A DNA stretch of 64,000 nt from Cellulomonas xiejunii (GCF_024508315.1 NZ_CP101987.1:3720001-3784000), one strand, 5' to 3'; shown: positions 23,333 to 32,891, counted from the first letter of the stretch. The notes: generated by a model not told the origin, from the letters alone. Translations and numbers: made by a program.

Positions 23333-24427
23333 GTGCTAGCCGGCCTTCTGGACCACGTCCTCGACGAGTACGACGCGAGGAACACCCCCATCGTCGGCGA
23401 CCACGTCGTTGTCGCTCGTGGTCGGCGGTACGACGCCGACAAGCTCGAAGCCGCTCTGCAGGCCGCAACATCGGCCTCCGAACGCCCGCTCCGCCCCAGC
23501 AGTCGGCTCCCCCTGCTTGAGGCGGCTGGATTCCGCGTGCTCTCGCTGCAGGCGTGGTCGGCAGACGACGAGCTGCTGTGGCGCATGAGCGTCTGGCACG
23601 AGATCCAGCAGCACGACGGGCTGGTCGCGCCCCAGTGGCTGCGTGCCCGTGGCGTGTACGGCGGCGGTCAGGGCATCTACGTCGACAAGCAACGAACCCG
23701 GGTCCTGACGCCGACCGGGCTCGCCGTCAGCGTCTTGTCGACGGGCCGGCACTACTCCGACCAGTCCGGCGTTGAGCGCATGATCTACAGCTTCCCGATG
23801 ACGCGACGCCCTGCGGGACGCGACCGTGCAGAGATCGACGCAGTGACGGCGCTACTCGCCGCTCGGATGCCGCTGTTCGTCATCGAGAACGTCGGGGCGC
23901 TTCGACGAGTCCGCCTCGCGTGGGTGACCGCTTCCGCAGGCCCCGCACAGAGCTTCCTGTTCGAGTTTGCTCCTCAGCCACCCCCACCACTGGTCGTCGG
24001 GCCGGATCCCCAGCGGCCGTTCGAGCGCGACACACCGCGGCACCGCAGAGCGGTGACGACCAACCGGGCCGAGCGGGACGCGCACTTCACCTACCGCGTC
24101 CTGCACCGTTATGAGGCGCGCTGCGCGATCAGTGGAGTCCCGGTGAAGGAGGTGCTCGACGCAGCCCACGTCATCCCGGTCGCCGAGGGCGGCCCGGATG
24201 ACGAGCGCAATGGAATCCTCCTGACCGCGACCCTGCACCGCGCCTTCGATGCGGGACTGTGGGCACTCAACCCGGCGAGCGGGACGATCGAGCTCGACCC
24301 TCGTGTGCAACCGGCTGACCTTCGACTGACGACCCTGCGGCTCCGTCACGGAGCGCCGTACCCGCACGCCGAGGCGATGGCGTGGCGGTACTCCAAGTTT
24401 CGGCATCGGGCCCAGAGCCAGGCATAG
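23333..24427 (+). CDS. HNH endonuclease (McrA-like, HNH_2)
   Basis: This 364-residue protein ends in an HNH_2-type nuclease domain: CAISGVPVKEVLDAAHVIPV, EGGPDDERNGILL and TLHRAFDAGLWAL, residues about 262-310, with the catalytic His in DAAHVIPV. The N-terminal 200 residues, including RGVYGGGQGIYVDKQRTR, probably form a DNA-recognition domain. Proteins of this layout include modification-dependent restriction enzymes, so a type IV restriction role is plausible but not shown. GTG at 23333 is the first start after an in-frame TGA at 23318, with a weak GAGG upstream. It opens the defence-rich part of the window. Confidence 0.82.
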   Translation: MLAGLLDHVLDEYDARNTPIVGDHVVVARGRRYDADKLEAALQAATSASERPLRPSSRLPLLEAAGFRVLSLQAWSADDELLWRMSVWHEIQQHDGLVAPQWLRARGVYGGGQGIYVDKQRTRVLTPTGLAVSVLSTGRHYSDQSGVERMIYSFPMTRRPAGRDRAEIDAVTALLAARMPLFVIENVGALRRVRLAWVTASAGPAQSFLFEFAPQPPPPLVVGPDPQRPFERDTPRHRRAVTTNRAERDAHFTYRVLHRYEARCAISGVPVKEVLDAAHVIPVAEGGPDDERNGILLTATLHRAFDAGLWALNPASGTIELDPRVQPADLRLTTLRLRHGAPYPHAEAMAWRYSKFRHRAQSQA

Positions 24428-24474
24428 CTCGCGCAGCGACGGCGTAGGCGCTATCCCCATCACACGATCAGCCG

Positions 24475-24504
24475 TTGCGGTTGTATGTGAAAGCGACTTA
24501 CAGT
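24475..24504 (+). promoter_or_regulatory. promoter with overlapping operator of the antitoxin gene
   Basis: TTGCGG, 18 bases, then TACAGT forms a good promoter in a locally AT-rich stretch. The -10 overlaps the imperfect palindrome ACAGTTGCGACTGT (24500-24513). GTTGCGGTTGT and GTTGCGACTGT form a direct repeat spanning the promoter. This suits autorepression by the antitoxin. Confidence 0.5.
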
Positions 24505-24561
24505 TGCGACTGTCACACTACGTGACGGGAAGTTGGCGGAGTCAGCGCGCCACAGAGCCTT

Positions 24562-25014
24562 ATGGCTGAGGGAGACATCATGGCGACGCGTGTTGCCGCA
24601 CGACGAGACCTGCTCATCGACGACCACGACTCCAAGCTCGCCGAGAACGTCCTGCAGTCCCTCGAAGGCCCGGAGGGCTTCCTCTCGGTCGCGCGGACGG
24701 ACGCCGCAGCCGAGCCGCTCCCCCGCGACATCGGCGTCCTCCTCCAGGAGGTCCTACGGGCGGTCGCATCCGGTTCCACAGTGACAGTGACGACCACACC
24801 GCAGGAAGTGACGACGTCCACCGCGGCCGCGATGCTCGGGATCTCCCGACCCACGCTCATGAAGATGGTCAAGGACGGGACGATCCCCGCGCACAAGGTC
24901 GGGACCCACACCCGCCTGCGGGCGGAGGACGTGCTGGCGGCGAAGCGTGCGCGGCGCGAACGTGAGCGCGCCGCATTCGCTGCGCTGCTCGAGCTCGAGG
25001 GCGACGAGGAGTGA
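24562..25014 (+). CDS. helix-turn-helix (excisionase-type) antitoxin
   Basis: This 150-residue protein has a C-terminal MerR/excisionase-like DNA-binding domain: TTSTAAAMLGISRPTLMKMV, then DGTIPAHKVGTHTRLRAEDV. A variable N-terminal part (residues 1-75) precedes it, and a charged C-terminal helix follows. HTH_17 proteins of this size commonly precede PIN-domain toxins in actinobacteria, and a decayed PIN gene follows here after 71 bases. ATG at 24562 or the in-frame ATG six codons on (ATGGCGACGCG) could be the start; both follow purine-rich sequence. It probably binds the promoter at 24475-24513. Confidence 0.82.
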   Translation: MAEGDIMATRVAARRDLLIDDHDSKLAENVLQSLEGPEGFLSVARTDAAAEPLPRDIGVLLQEVLRAVASGSTVTVTTTPQEVTTSTAAAMLGISRPTLMKMVKDGTIPAHKVGTHTRLRAEDVLAAKRARRERERAAFAALLELEGDEE

Positions 25015-25073
25015 TCGTGCGAGGTGCCGTCCGACACCGCCGGTGCCTCGCTCGGGTCACGGTCATCGATCGC

Positions 25074-25079
25074 TAGTGT
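25074..25079 (+). promoter_or_regulatory. -10-like element six bases before the PIN gene start
   Basis: TAGTGT ends six bases before the ATG at 25086. If used, the transcript would be leaderless. Confidence 0.3.
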
Positions 25080-25085
25080 CCGCGC

Positions 25086-25666
25086 ATGCAGGGGACCGGA
25101 CAGTACAGCGCCTTCGTCGACGCCAACGTGTGGTTCTCACGGACGCTGCGCGACTGGCTCGGCATGCTCTATACGGCTCCCGAGTCTCCTCCGTTCGTCG
25201 TCCACTGGACCGAGGACGTCCTGGCGGAGCTGATCTACCACTGCGCAAGAGCAACCCGAGCTGGCCAGGTGATCGCATCACGGGCATCCGCGACCAGCTC
25301 GCGGGCACGTTCGAAGCGGGTCGCGTCGAGCGGTTCGAGGTCGACGCGACATACCGCGGGCGCGACAGCGGCGACGCACACGTCCACGCTGCCGCGATGG
25401 CGTGCCGCGCGGACGTGCTCATCACCTGTAACGCCGCTGAGTTCACGTGGGACGAGAACACCTCGCGCTACGAGGTCATGCATCCGGACGACTTCCTCGT
25501 CTTCGTCGACGACTCATCGCCCGAGCTCGTCGCCAATGTCGTCAGCCAGATGTGCGCCTAATGGGTCAGGCGCCGCGGGGAAGCCGACCTGACGGCCTCG
25601 CTGCGTGGGGCGGGCTGCCCACAGTTCGCCGATCGGGTGCTGGCGCACCTGCATCGGCAGATGTGA
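25086..25666 (+). pseudogene. PIN-domain toxin (VapC-like), inactivated
   Basis: The product begins SAFVDANVWFSRTLRDWL with the first PIN aspartate. At 25241 one base is missing: restoring a C in CACTGCGCAAG gives YHLRKSNPSWPGDRITGIRD, the expected continuation, which is instead found in another frame. That frame carries the remaining acidic residues (SGDAHVHAAAM, ADVLITCNAAEF). It then meets an in-frame TAA at 25559, after which it continues in the same frame as WVRRRGEADLTASLRGAGC to a TGA at 25664. The full gene would encode about 193 residues. Two independent lesions argue for real decay rather than a sequencing error. The adjacent antitoxin is intact. Confidence 0.72.
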
Positions 25667-25694
25667 AAACGATCGAGCTAACGCCGCCAGGACA

Positions 25695-28600
25695 TCACAA
25701 CCCCAGCGCCCGCTCCAGCTCCTCCTGCGTCACCTCCTGCGGCACCACCACCGCGTCCCTGAGCGCCACCTTGGAGCGCAGCAGCCGGTCGAGGTTGATG
25801 TCGAACGACTCGACGTCGGGGTGCAGCGCGATCGGGTAGTGCACGTGCACCTCCCGGGTCTGCCCGATGCGGTGGATGCGGTCCGTGGCCTGCGCCTCCT
25901 TGGCGGGGTTCCAGTGCCGTTCGAGGTGGATGGCGTGGTTCGCGCCCACGACGGTCAGACCCACACCGACTGCGAGGGGTGACAGGACGATGACGTTGAA
26001 CCCGGGCACTGCTTCGAAGGCGCGGATCTTCGTCAGGCGGGTGTCGCCGGTGCCGGTGGCAGGGGTGTCACCGTTGACGATGTCGACGCGCAGCCCGTAG
26101 ATCTCCCGCAGCCACAGCGCGAGGGCCCGCTGGACGTCCTTCGTCTTGGCGAAGACGATCGCCTTCTCTCCTGCGTCGCGGACCGTGTCGAGCACGCCGC
26201 GGACCGCGACGAGGGTCCGCGCGGAGTCGTCGACACGACGCGGGTCACCGTCGAGCGTGCCGTTGAGCAGGCCCGGGTGCAGCGAGGCGGCGCTCAGCTC
26301 GTGGAGCGTCTTGAGTGCGGCACCCTTGGCCCCGGCTCGCGCACGGTGGCCGGCCAGTACGTCGTCGTAGACCGCGACCTGCGCCGCCGGCATCGCCTGC
26401 GGGTACTCGTGGATCCGCTTGGGCGGCAGGTTCTCGAGGTGGTCCTCCTTGATGCGCCGCAGCATGAACGGGCCGACGGCCTCGCGCAGCTCCCGCCCGA
26501 GCTGCTCGTGCTCCGGCCCGCTCGCCGCCTTCATGGGCTTGACCCAGGTCTCCTGGAAGTCGGCCCAGGTGCCGAGGAGTCCGGGCTGCGCCGTGTCGAC
26601 GAGCGACCAGAAGTCACGCAGCGAGTTCTCGACCGGAGTACCCGTCGCCAGCAGTTTGAACCGCGCCTTGAGGCCCTTGGCTGCGCGCGTCGCCAGGATC
26701 TCCGGGTTCTTCGTGGCCTGCGCCTCGTCGAGGACGACGACGCCCCAGTCGACGACGCCGAGGGACACCTGGTAGCGGCGCAGCGTCTCGTAGGTGGTGA
26801 GCACGAGGACGCCGGGACGGTCCAACCGCGCCTCCTTCCACCCCTCGCCGACGCGCAGCGCGACGTGGATGCGGTCCTCGCGCACCATGCCGTGCTCGTC
26901 GAGGTCGTCGGCAGAGGCAGCGGTCTCGCGGGTGGCGCCGTGCAGCCGGTAGTCGCCCAGGCCGGCGCCCTGGAGCACGACGACGTCGTCGAACGGGCCG
27001 TGCCGCGTGCCGAACGTCGACTCGATCTCCTGCAGCCAGTTCTCCAGCAGTGCCACCGGCATGACGGCCAGGGTGGCCGGGACCTCTCGTCCCTGCTCGC
27101 GCAGTGGACGGTACGCCTCGGCGAGCGCGGCGAGCGTCATGAAGGTCTTGCCCAGGCCCATGTCGTCGGCCAGGAGCGCCCCTTGGACGCGCGTGGTGTC
27201 GTGCGGCCCCGCGAGGAGCGCATCCTGCATGAGCCCGGTCATCCACTCGATCCCGGTGCGCTGGTGCGGGAACGGGCTGCGCCGCAGGGCCGCCTCGTCG
27301 AGCGGCTGCAGCGGCCTGGCTGCGAGAGCACGTTCCCGGAGGCGGTCCGTGGCGTCCGTCGCATCGAGGATGTGCATCCCGACGGTGACGACCGGACCGG
27401 TCCGCTCGTCCGACGGCTCGACCGGTGACGCGGCGGGCTCGGTGACCCCGAGCGCGTCGATGCGCCGACGGGACGCGTCGAGCGCCTCCTGCACGAGGGA
27501 GCGGTCGGAGACGTCGACCAGCTGGTCCCCCACCGGGACGACCGACTCCCCGCTGTCCCAGGCGGCGGTGACGGCCCGTTCGATGGACTCCTGCTGCTGG
27601 GCGTCGCGCGCGGCGGTCTCGAGCAATGCCGGCGGGCTGAGGGACGTCTGCTCCCCGAACCACGCGATGCCGCTGGCGGCGGCCTCGTTGAACGTGACGG
27701 GGGCGATCACGCCCAGGCCCGCGACGCGGGCGCTGAAGCGGATGTCGACGTCGACGACAGCGGGGTCGTAGAAGGATCCGGGCGCCTCGAACAGCCGACG
27801 AGCCTGGTCGGCGGGGATGCGGGGGCGTCGGCGCACCTCGCGCACACCGGCCACGTGCTCGGGCTCGAGGAGGACCAGCGTGTTGTCGGCGCGGAGCACG
27901 GCCGCCTGCGGGGGCGTCCCCTCGTCCGTGTCGCCGGCGGCGACGTGGTCCAGGTGGTGCCACCGCTTCGCGACCAGCGAGCGGTCGATCTCGGGGCCGA
28001 GGTCCGGCTCCACCATCAAGGAGCCGTCCGGCTGCGGCTCGACGAGGATGCCGACCGACCGCGGGGTCACCGTGGTGAACCTGTCGAGCGCGCCGAGCGA
28101 CACCCGGAAGTGGTCGTCGCGGACGTTGCGGTCGCCGCTCGTCGCCAGGCGCTGCGCCTGCTGGAGCTCGGCGACCAGCCGTACGTTCGCCGTCTCCGTC
28201 CGGGCGTCGGGAGGCAGCGCCGCGTGGTCCTCGACGGCCCGCAGTGCGCGCAGCAGCGGCAGGCTCGTGCGGTGCAACCGGCCGCCGGCGCGGACGACGG
28301 GGCCGCGGCGGCGCGGCGCCTCCGGGTACGGCCCCACCTGCAGATCCAGGTCGATCCCGAAGTCCGCGTGGTCGGTCCAGCGTCGGACGTCGGCGTGGAT
28401 CCCACCGGTGAACCGTGGTGGCAGGTCGAGGACCGCGGCGTCGTCGTCCTGCAGGAGTGCGAGCTCCTCGGCCGGGACCGCGAAGCCGTCGGGAAGGTGG
28501 GCGGCCCTGCCCTCGTCGACGAGCGCGTCGAGCACGTAGTACTGCTCCTGGGCGGTGCGCTGGGCGCGCCCATCTCCCATGAGCGCGAACGTCTCGGCGT

Positions 28601-28724
28601 CGGTGACGAAGCGCGTCTCATCGCCGTAGTCGATCCGGAAGCCCGGCGTCGGGGAGAACTCGTCGTCGGGGGTGGTGCTGCGGCGCTTGCGGATGCGGTC
28701 GATGAGGCCCACGGTCAGCGCCAT
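25695..28724 (-). CDS. zorD: Zorya type I protein ZorD (SNF2-family helicase)
   Basis: This 1009-residue protein carries an SNF2 helicase in its C-terminal half: FPHQRTGIEWM, Walker A ADDMGLGKTF near 518, Walker B VVLDEAQATKN near 664, LLATGTPVEN, and SPLAVGVGLTVVGANHAIHL with ATDRIHRIGQ in the second lobe. The first 450 residues match the regulatory N-terminal part of such proteins. In Zorya, ZorD is recruited to invading DNA and degrades it. ATG at 28724 overlaps the end of zorC by ten bases. It is the last gene of the zorABCD operon on the minus strand. Confidence 0.92.
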   Translation of the reverse strand: MALTVGLIDRIRKRRSTTPDDEFSPTPGFRIDYGDETRFVTDAETFALMGDGRAQRTAQEQYYVLDALVDEGRAAHLPDGFAVPAEELALLQDDDAAVLDLPPRFTGGIHADVRRWTDHADFGIDLDLQVGPYPEAPRRRGPVVRAGGRLHRTSLPLLRALRAVEDHAALPPDARTETANVRLVAELQQAQRLATSGDRNVRDDHFRVSLGALDRFTTVTPRSVGILVEPQPDGSLMVEPDLGPEIDRSLVAKRWHHLDHVAAGDTDEGTPPQAAVLRADNTLVLLEPEHVAGVREVRRRPRIPADQARRLFEAPGSFYDPAVVDVDIRFSARVAGLGVIAPVTFNEAAASGIAWFGEQTSLSPPALLETAARDAQQQESIERAVTAAWDSGESVVPVGDQLVDVSDRSLVQEALDASRRRIDALGVTEPAASPVEPSDERTGPVVTVGMHILDATDATDRLRERALAARPLQPLDEAALRRSPFPHQRTGIEWMTGLMQDALLAGPHDTTRVQGALLADDMGLGKTFMTLAALAEAYRPLREQGREVPATLAVMPVALLENWLQEIESTFGTRHGPFDDVVVLQGAGLGDYRLHGATRETAASADDLDEHGMVREDRIHVALRVGEGWKEARLDRPGVLVLTTYETLRRYQVSLGVVDWGVVVLDEAQATKNPEILATRAAKGLKARFKLLATGTPVENSLRDFWSLVDTAQPGLLGTWADFQETWVKPMKAASGPEHEQLGRELREAVGPFMLRRIKEDHLENLPPKRIHEYPQAMPAAQVAVYDDVLAGHRARAGAKGAALKTLHELSAASLHPGLLNGTLDGDPRRVDDSARTLVAVRGVLDTVRDAGEKAIVFAKTKDVQRALALWLREIYGLRVDIVNGDTPATGTGDTRLTKIRAFEAVPGFNVIVLSPLAVGVGLTVVGANHAIHLERHWNPAKEAQATDRIHRIGQTREVHVHYPIALHPDVESFDINLDRLLRSKVALRDAVVVPQEVTQEELERALGL

Positions 28725-30217
28725 CCTGCTCGGCGTCGCGCCAGGTCGGCGTAGTCGTTGGGCGTCATGAGCGCCCGCTCGTCCAGCACGACGCCCCGGG
28801 ACCGCAGGAAGTCGAGCGCCGTGCGGATCCACTCGGTGCCCTGATGAGTCACCGCGAGGTACATGTGCCCGCCGTGGTTTCGGAAGTGTCGCTCGGGGTA
28901 CACCTCACGCAGGTACGCGACGTCGAACTCGGTGGCGCTTCGGTCTTCGATCGCCGGAACACCACCACCGACGTAGAGGTGGAGCTTGAAGTTGTGTGAT
29001 CCCTCGACCAGGGAGAAGCTCCCACAGTCGATGTAGACCATCGCCGTGTCACCGGAGATCGACCCGCGCAGTACCGCAGCGTCCGTGGCCACCGTCGACG
29101 TCCGGGCGATCCACCTGCGGATGCCGTCACCCAGGATGAGGCGCACGTCCTGCGCGAGGTCCTGCTCGTACAGCCCCAGGAGGAAGCGTCGACGCCGCTC
29201 GAGCATGCGTTGCATGCCCTCGTTCCCGGTCTCCCGCGCGTACGCCTCGACCCCGTCGAGGAACGCCCGCAGGTTGAGACCCTGCATCCAGCGGACAGCC
29301 CGCTGGACCGCCTCCGGTGAGACACGTGCCCACCACGTCCGCCACTGGTTCGTCTCCTGCGCCCGGGGGTCACCACCGATGGCGAGGACAGCCTCGAGCC
29401 AGGTGGTGCTCGGGTGGTGGGTCGGCTTGGCGGTGAGCGCCTCCAGCACGAGGTGGCCGAAGTACCGGCCGTCGGCATCCGTCGTCTCGGTGCGTTGCCG
29501 GGCCACCACCTCGTCCGTGATGGACGTGAGGTACGGCTGGTCGTTCCGGGCTGCGTCGGCGGCCGCGATCCAGGCGAGGAAGTACGCGTCCCGGGCGACC
29601 CGCCCGAAGCGTGAGTCGAGGTGCGCCGAGAGCCCGTGACTCCGCAGCCAGGTGACCGGGTCGATGTCCTGCGTGATGAGCCAGGCTGCAAGCCGCTGCG
29701 GCCCGTCAGGGACGAACATCACCGCGGCGTTGACACGGAGCGACTCGACGACGTCGCGCTCCCCCCGCGTTGGCGCCGTCCGCACGGCCTCCCGCACCAG
29801 ACGGGCGAGCGCGTCGAAGGTGCCCGGGCGCCACTCGTCGAGGAGGTCGAAGTGCTCGAGCAGCAGGGACACCGCGGTGATCGTCGTCAGACGGGAGAAC
29901 ACGCCCGCGATGCTCAGCGACTGCAGCAGACCGGGGGTCATCGTGGCCCGCGCGAGCGCCTCGTCGTCGGCCCACACGGTGATCACGGCCCGCAGGAAAC
30001 GGCGGTCCCGCGACCGCCTGAGCACAGCGTCGTGCTCACCCGCCGTGAGTAGCGATCGCGCCTCCGCGACGAGCGCGTCGAAGTTGCGCCCGGTGCCGGC
30101 GCGCTCCGTGATCGCTCCCGCCGCTTCCGCCCGTTCCTGCCAGGCTGCAGTGACGCTCGGCTGCCACGCGGGCAGTCCGACGGTCCAGGCGGGCAGCTCG
30201 ACGAGCGTCGTCCTCAT
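28715..30217 (-). CDS. zorC: Zorya type I protein ZorC (EH-signature domain)
   Basis: This is a 500-residue cytoplasmic protein between zorB and zorD. The middle has the EH-signature-type region (SLLLEHFDLLDEWRPGTFDA, LARLVREAV). The C-terminal part (GSHNFKLHLYVGG, FDVAYLREVYPERHFRNHGG) resembles the DNA-binding core of other ZorC proteins. In type I Zorya, ZorC binds DNA together with ZorD after the ZorAB motor senses phage attack. ATG at 30217 overlaps the zorB stop (ATGA), and its end overlaps zorD. The long upstream frame is rejected because it shadows zorB. Confidence 0.9.
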   Translation of the reverse strand: MRTTLVELPAWTVGLPAWQPSVTAAWQERAEAAGAITERAGTGRNFDALVAEARSLLTAGEHDAVLRRSRDRRFLRAVITVWADDEALARATMTPGLLQSLSIAGVFSRLTTITAVSLLLEHFDLLDEWRPGTFDALARLVREAVRTAPTRGERDVVESLRVNAAVMFVPDGPQRLAAWLITQDIDPVTWLRSHGLSAHLDSRFGRVARDAYFLAWIAAADAARNDQPYLTSITDEVVARQRTETTDADGRYFGHLVLEALTAKPTHHPSTTWLEAVLAIGGDPRAQETNQWRTWWARVSPEAVQRAVRWMQGLNLRAFLDGVEAYARETGNEGMQRMLERRRRFLLGLYEQDLAQDVRLILGDGIRRWIARTSTVATDAAVLRGSISGDTAMVYIDCGSFSLVEGSHNFKLHLYVGGGVPAIEDRSATEFDVAYLREVYPERHFRNHGGHMYLAVTHQGTEWIRTALDFLRSRGVVLDERALMTPNDYADLARRRAGWR

Positions 30218-31005
30218 GCGGTGTCCGCCCCGGCCGCATCGCGGATCGCCGCCAGCTCGTCCTGCGAGAACCGGTGCTCCGTGAACCGGATGTCGATACG
30301 CCGGTTCGCCGCTCGGTCGGCGTCGGTGACCTGGGTGGCGTTGACCGGACGGGTCTCGGCGTAGCCGGAGACGGAGAACAGTCGCTCGCCCGCGTGCCCG
30401 GTGAGCCCGCCGAGGTCTGCCGGGAGCCGTCCCTCCCACAAGCGCCACAGCGAGATCGCACGGTTGGACGACAGGCCCCAGTTGCCCCCGTACAGGCTGT
30501 CCATCGGGACGTCGTCGGTGTGACCCTCGACGAAGACGGTGTCGAGCTGCCGGTAGCGCTCGTCCTTGACCAGCGCATCCGCGATGACCGTGCCGATGGT
30601 CAGTGCACTCGCCTCGTTCTGGGGGCGGATGTCCGACGAGCCGCTGTCGAAGCCCAGGAGCTCGACGGGCACACGGATGACCGTGTGCGCGGCGTCCACC
30701 TCGACGCCGATGCCCTGCGCGGCGAGCGTGTCGCGGATCTCCGCGACCATCTCGGCCCGGACCTGCTCGCTCGTGCTCAAGCTGTTGAGCACGTCGTCGA
30801 ACCGGTCGCCCCGCGCCTTCGCTTCTTCGGCCTCGGCGCGGACCTGTGTCAGCGCGTCCTGCTCCTGCGTCAGCGAGAACACGAGCGCCACGGCTGCCAG
30901 CATGAAGACGGTGAGCAGGGCCGTCATGAGGTCGGAGAAGGAGATCCAGACGGTCTCCTCGGCACTCTCCGCAGCGCGTCGACGGCGCAGGATCCGGGTG
31001 CTCAT
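30214..31005 (-). CDS. zorB: Zorya protein ZorB (MotB/OmpA-like stator subunit)
   Basis: This is a 263-residue MotB-like protein. A cytoplasmic N-terminus leads into one transmembrane helix with the ion-binding Asp (WISFSDLMTALLTVFMLAAV). A short coiled coil and an OmpA-type peptidoglycan-binding domain follow (FVEGHTDDVP, SSNRAISLWR, GYAETRPV, RRIDIRF). ZorB forms the two central helices of the ZorA5B2 proton-driven complex and anchors it to the cell wall. The start overlaps the zorA stop and the end overlaps zorC, each by four bases (ATGA). The OmpA domain is kept in this Gram-positive context. Confidence 0.94.
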   Translation of the reverse strand: MSTRILRRRRAAESAEETVWISFSDLMTALLTVFMLAAVALVFSLTQEQDALTQVRAEAEEAKARGDRFDDVLNSLSTSEQVRAEMVAEIRDTLAAQGIGVEVDAAHTVIRVPVELLGFDSGSSDIRPQNEASALTIGTVIADALVKDERYRQLDTVFVEGHTDDVPMDSLYGGNWGLSSNRAISLWRLWEGRLPADLGGLTGHAGERLFSVSGYAETRPVNATQVTDADRAANRRIDIRFTEHRFSQDELAAIRDAAGADTA

Positions 31006-32663
31006 GCCCCCACGCTCGCGTCAGCGACAGGACGCGGCACGCTGAGCTCGTCCACCGCGTCCGAGAGCGCACTGGTCGCCCGGATCATGTTGCTCGTGAA
31101 GGTTTCGGTCTGGCTGTTCCAGGTGTCCATCCGCTGCGCCGTCTGCGCCTCGACCTTGCTGCCGTAGTCCGCCAGCCACCCCGCCATCGCCGCCGAGTGG
31201 CGGGTGAGCTGCTTGTCGAGGTCCTCGAGGAACGCGCCCTGCGTGGTGCGCATCGCGTCGAATCCGCCGTGCAGCGTGCGCGACGCCTCGGCGAGACGGT
31301 CCGCCGCAGCGGTCGAGCGCTCGGCCAGGTTCGTGACGACCTCCCGCTGACCGTCGAGAGCACGCGCGACCTCGACCGTCCGGCTCGCCATCTCGTCGAG
31401 GGTGCCGACGCTCGCCGCGAGGGTCGAACCGAGCGTCGTGCTGACCTCGCCGAGGCCGCCGGCCACGCGCTCGAGGTTGGCGGTCGACGTCTCCATCCCG
31501 CTCGCAGCCTCCCCGACCAGGCCCGCGGCCCGGTCGAGGTTCGCGACCACCTTCGGCAGCGCCTCGTCGAGCAGCTCGACCTGGCGAGACGCGGCCTCCG
31601 TGATCGCCTGGATCTGCGCAGACGTCGTGCGCTGCATCTCGGCCATGTGGGCGAGGTGCTGGTCGGCCTGAAGCGCGAGCTGCGTGCCCATGTACTCGAG
31701 CGTGCTGCGCATCGACTCCGAGGACGTCCGCAGCTCCGTGGCCAACGTCGTGCCGATGTCGTGGAAGGACGCGGTGAGCTGGCCCGAGATCTCCTTGAAG
31801 ACGTCGGCCGACTGGTTGGCGGCGCGGTTGGCCAGGTCCTGCATGATCGGTGCGAGCGACTCCTGGATGGCCGCGCTGACCGCCTCGCTCGTGTTCGCGG
31901 TCATGGTGCGCACCGACTCCTGCAAGGAGGAGCCGATCTTCTCGTGGAGGTGGGCCAGTGCCTCCTTCGAGTCTGCGGTGGAGGACGCGATCTCCGAGAG
32001 GGACTGCTCGGGAGAACGCATCTGGAACAGGTCGTCGATGCGCGCCTGCAGCGCGCGCGCCCTCTTGATGACGCGTCGCTCCTGGTACCGCTCGGAGACG
32101 TTCGTCACCAGGCTCATGAACACGCCCCAGAGCGAGGCTGTGAACCCGAGCGAAGCACCGTGGACGAGCCCCTGGATGCCGACGCGCAGCTCGTCTGCCG
32201 TCGAGCCGAGATCGAGGCCCCGCAGACCCACGGTGAGGCCGATGAACGTGCCCAGCAGCCCCAGCATCGTCAGAGCCGTCGGAGCGGCGTGCACCAGGCG
32301 GTTGTCGACGAGGCGCGGCGCGAACCGGTGCTCGTTGAAGAACTCTGCGGCCTCGACGGTGTTGAAGAGCTGGCGACCATCGCTCACCAGCGTCTCGTTG
32401 AACTCCCGCCACGCGTGCGCCACCGGGTCGGACTGCGCCTCAGCACGTTCGACGATCTCCGACCGGCGTGCCCACAGGTCGCCCTGCACGACACCGTCGA
32501 GCGGCCGCGCCGACTCCTTGAGCAGCGCCACCGCGCGCCTGGCCTCACGCGTCGCGAAGAGGACGACCCAGAGGGACAGCCCCCAGATGACGAGCACCAG
32601 GATCGGCGTCACCGCCTCCACGGTGCCGCTGAAGAGCATGCCGAAGTCGGGGAACACGTTCAT
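31002..32663 (-). CDS. zorA: Zorya protein ZorA (MotA-like motor with coiled-coil tail)
   Basis: This 553-residue protein is the first gene of the operon. The MotA/ExbB-like part has hydrophobic segments near 15-38 (VTPILVLVIWGLSLWVVL), 130-150 (LTMLGLLGTFIGLTVGLRG) and 168-190 (GASLGFTASLWGVFMSL). From about 220 to 530 the protein is a long amphipathic helix rich in Ala, Glu, Ser and Thr, matching the cytoplasmic tail that projects from the ZorAB motor and is needed for signalling to ZorC/D. The tail is shorter than in the well-studied E. coli type I protein. The upstream ribosome-binding sequence (GGAAGTGA) is moderate, and zorB overlaps the stop. Confidence 0.93.
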   Translation of the reverse strand: MNVFPDFGMLFSGTVEAVTPILVLVIWGLSLWVVLFATREARRAVALLKESARPLDGVVQGDLWARRSEIVERAEAQSDPVAHAWREFNETLVSDGRQLFNTVEAAEFFNEHRFAPRLVDNRLVHAAPTALTMLGLLGTFIGLTVGLRGLDLGSTADELRVGIQGLVHGASLGFTASLWGVFMSLVTNVSERYQERRVIKRARALQARIDDLFQMRSPEQSLSEIASSTADSKEALAHLHEKIGSSLQESVRTMTANTSEAVSAAIQESLAPIMQDLANRAANQSADVFKEISGQLTASFHDIGTTLATELRTSSESMRSTLEYMGTQLALQADQHLAHMAEMQRTTSAQIQAITEAASRQVELLDEALPKVVANLDRAAGLVGEAASGMETSTANLERVAGGLGEVSTTLGSTLAASVGTLDEMASRTVEVARALDGQREVVTNLAERSTAAADRLAEASRTLHGGFDAMRTTQGAFLEDLDKQLTRHSAAMAGWLADYGSKVEAQTAQRMDTWNSQTETFTSNMIRATSALSDAVDELSVPRPVADASVGA

Positions 32664-32891
32664 GGGTCAGGTCACTTCCGTCAGGATCCTGGGTGAGACG
32701 CAGCGCGAGAACGCACGGCCCTGTGACCCGATCGGCCGATCGGGGGACATGCTTGAGGTGGGCTCGACAACGGGTGTGCGTTGTGCGCCACGGACGGTGG
32801 CCATGCATGGACGACATCTCCTGGAGGGCAGCGCCGCTGCGCGAAGCACCTCTTGCCGATCGGTCTCGCGAGCATCAGGCTGCCGCCATGA
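32664..32891. other. intergenic region upstream of zorA
   Basis: No gene is seen. The stretch separates the divergent zorA gene from a truncated plus-strand frame and presumably contains the zor promoter, but no convincing -35/-10 pair was found. Confidence 0.4.
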
